Of a DNA stretch of 18,643 nt, positions 18,312-18,643 are shown in pieces. Position numbers and translations under genes: made by a program. A model generated the notes under the pieces. That model made no database searches and was not told where the DNA came from. It worked only from the letters and a program-made list of their open reading frames with translations. Origin of the DNA: Thermomucor indicae-seudaticae (Eukaryota; Mucoromycota; Mucoromycetes; Mucorales; Lichtheimiaceae); NCBI GenBank assembly GCA_000787465.1, contig JSYX01000660.1, positions 1 through 18,643 of the forward strand. The letters are read 5' to 3'. Numbering within the stretch: position 1 is the first letter of the stretch; every line of letters begins with the position of its first letter.

Positions 18312-18599
18312 ACACTTCAAGAATTCACACAATAAATCGAGCTGCACCTGGCATAAGTCCTCACGGTAATTTAGCTGGTGGAGACAAGAGCGATCCCTGA
18401 AATTCAAGGTAAACATATCTTTCCTGTCGCTTTGACTACCCCAGAGATACGCGTTGATCAAGCAGTTTTGCGTTCATAAGTTGCGTCTGAATGCACAGAA
18501 CAAAATAATAGAGTTTTATTATACGACTTGCGCTATTGGAAATGGTCAGTTCGTGGTTTAGCGCGGTCATCCGGCGACTGCGTTGACTTTGACGGGAGC
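18312..18599. other. Right-end region without a recognised gene
   Basis: Neither strand shows a convincing ORF, RNA or known element. No transposase-like motif was seen. The region leads directly into the right inverted repeat. Confidence 0.4.
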
Positions 18600-18643
18600 A
18601 GAGCAGAGAGAATCATCAATAAAAATGAATACAGTAATTTTCT
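18600..18643. repeat. Right copy of the terminal inverted repeat
   Basis: The reverse complement of these bases matches positions 1-44 at 40 of 44 sites, with the terminal 23 identical. The match ends just inside a TCTCTGCTCT block. It is the partner of the left copy, in inverted orientation. Confidence 0.7.

Noticed and set aside
1..18643. An 18.6-kb gene-carrying transposon bounded by the inverted repeats
   Set aside because: All recognisable genes are conserved housekeeping genes with normal introns. No transposase, integrase or reverse transcriptase is visible. Contig breakage at two repeat copies is simpler.

Overview
The window is ordinary nuclear DNA of a fungus, most likely an early-diverging one of the Mucorales type (Mucoromycota). 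The reasons are short introns (53-83 nt) with CTAAC- or CTGAC-like branch points, dense genes, CT-rich leaders just before start codons, and a gene mix yeasts have largely lost (Gemin6, an RNF216-type RBR ligase, Yippee) beside typical fungal genes (RRM-RRM-PUF protein, Whi5/Nrm1-like protein). No bacterial, plasmid or phage signal and no transposase were seen. All gene models below were spliced by hand from phase, splice sites and family similarity.

Layout, left to right. Positions 1-44 are an inverted copy of 18600-18643 (40 of 44 bases match, the outer 23 perfectly). Importin alpha (473-2348, +) converges with NTF2 (2556-3113, -). A 710-base divergent region leads to a small Whi5/Nrm1-like gene (3824-4281, +), which converges almost end to end with Gemin6 (4315-4945, -). 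Gemin6 shares a short divergent promoter with Yippee (5106-5631, +). Then come an insulin-degrading-enzyme-type M16 protease (5959-9907, +, 12 exons) and a JSN1/PUF2-type RNA-binding protein (10371-13461, +). The last block is on the minus strand: a bZIP factor (13669-14256), an RNF216-like RBR ubiquitin ligase (14408-16541) and a Rab GTPase (16878-17818). The final 780 bases hold the Rab promoter, a TG microsatellite, one doubtful ORF and the right inverted repeat.

The genes do not form one pathway. Three concern nuclear import or snRNP assembly (importin alpha, NTF2, Gemin6). The others serve G1/S control, peptide degradation, mRNA binding, transcription, ubiquitylation and vesicle traffic. 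The points most worth checking are the membrane-hairpin-like segment inside the RBR ligase, three GC-AG introns in two genes, the Whi5-like gene with its promoter, the uORF overlapping the bZIP start, and the inverted repeats at both window ends.
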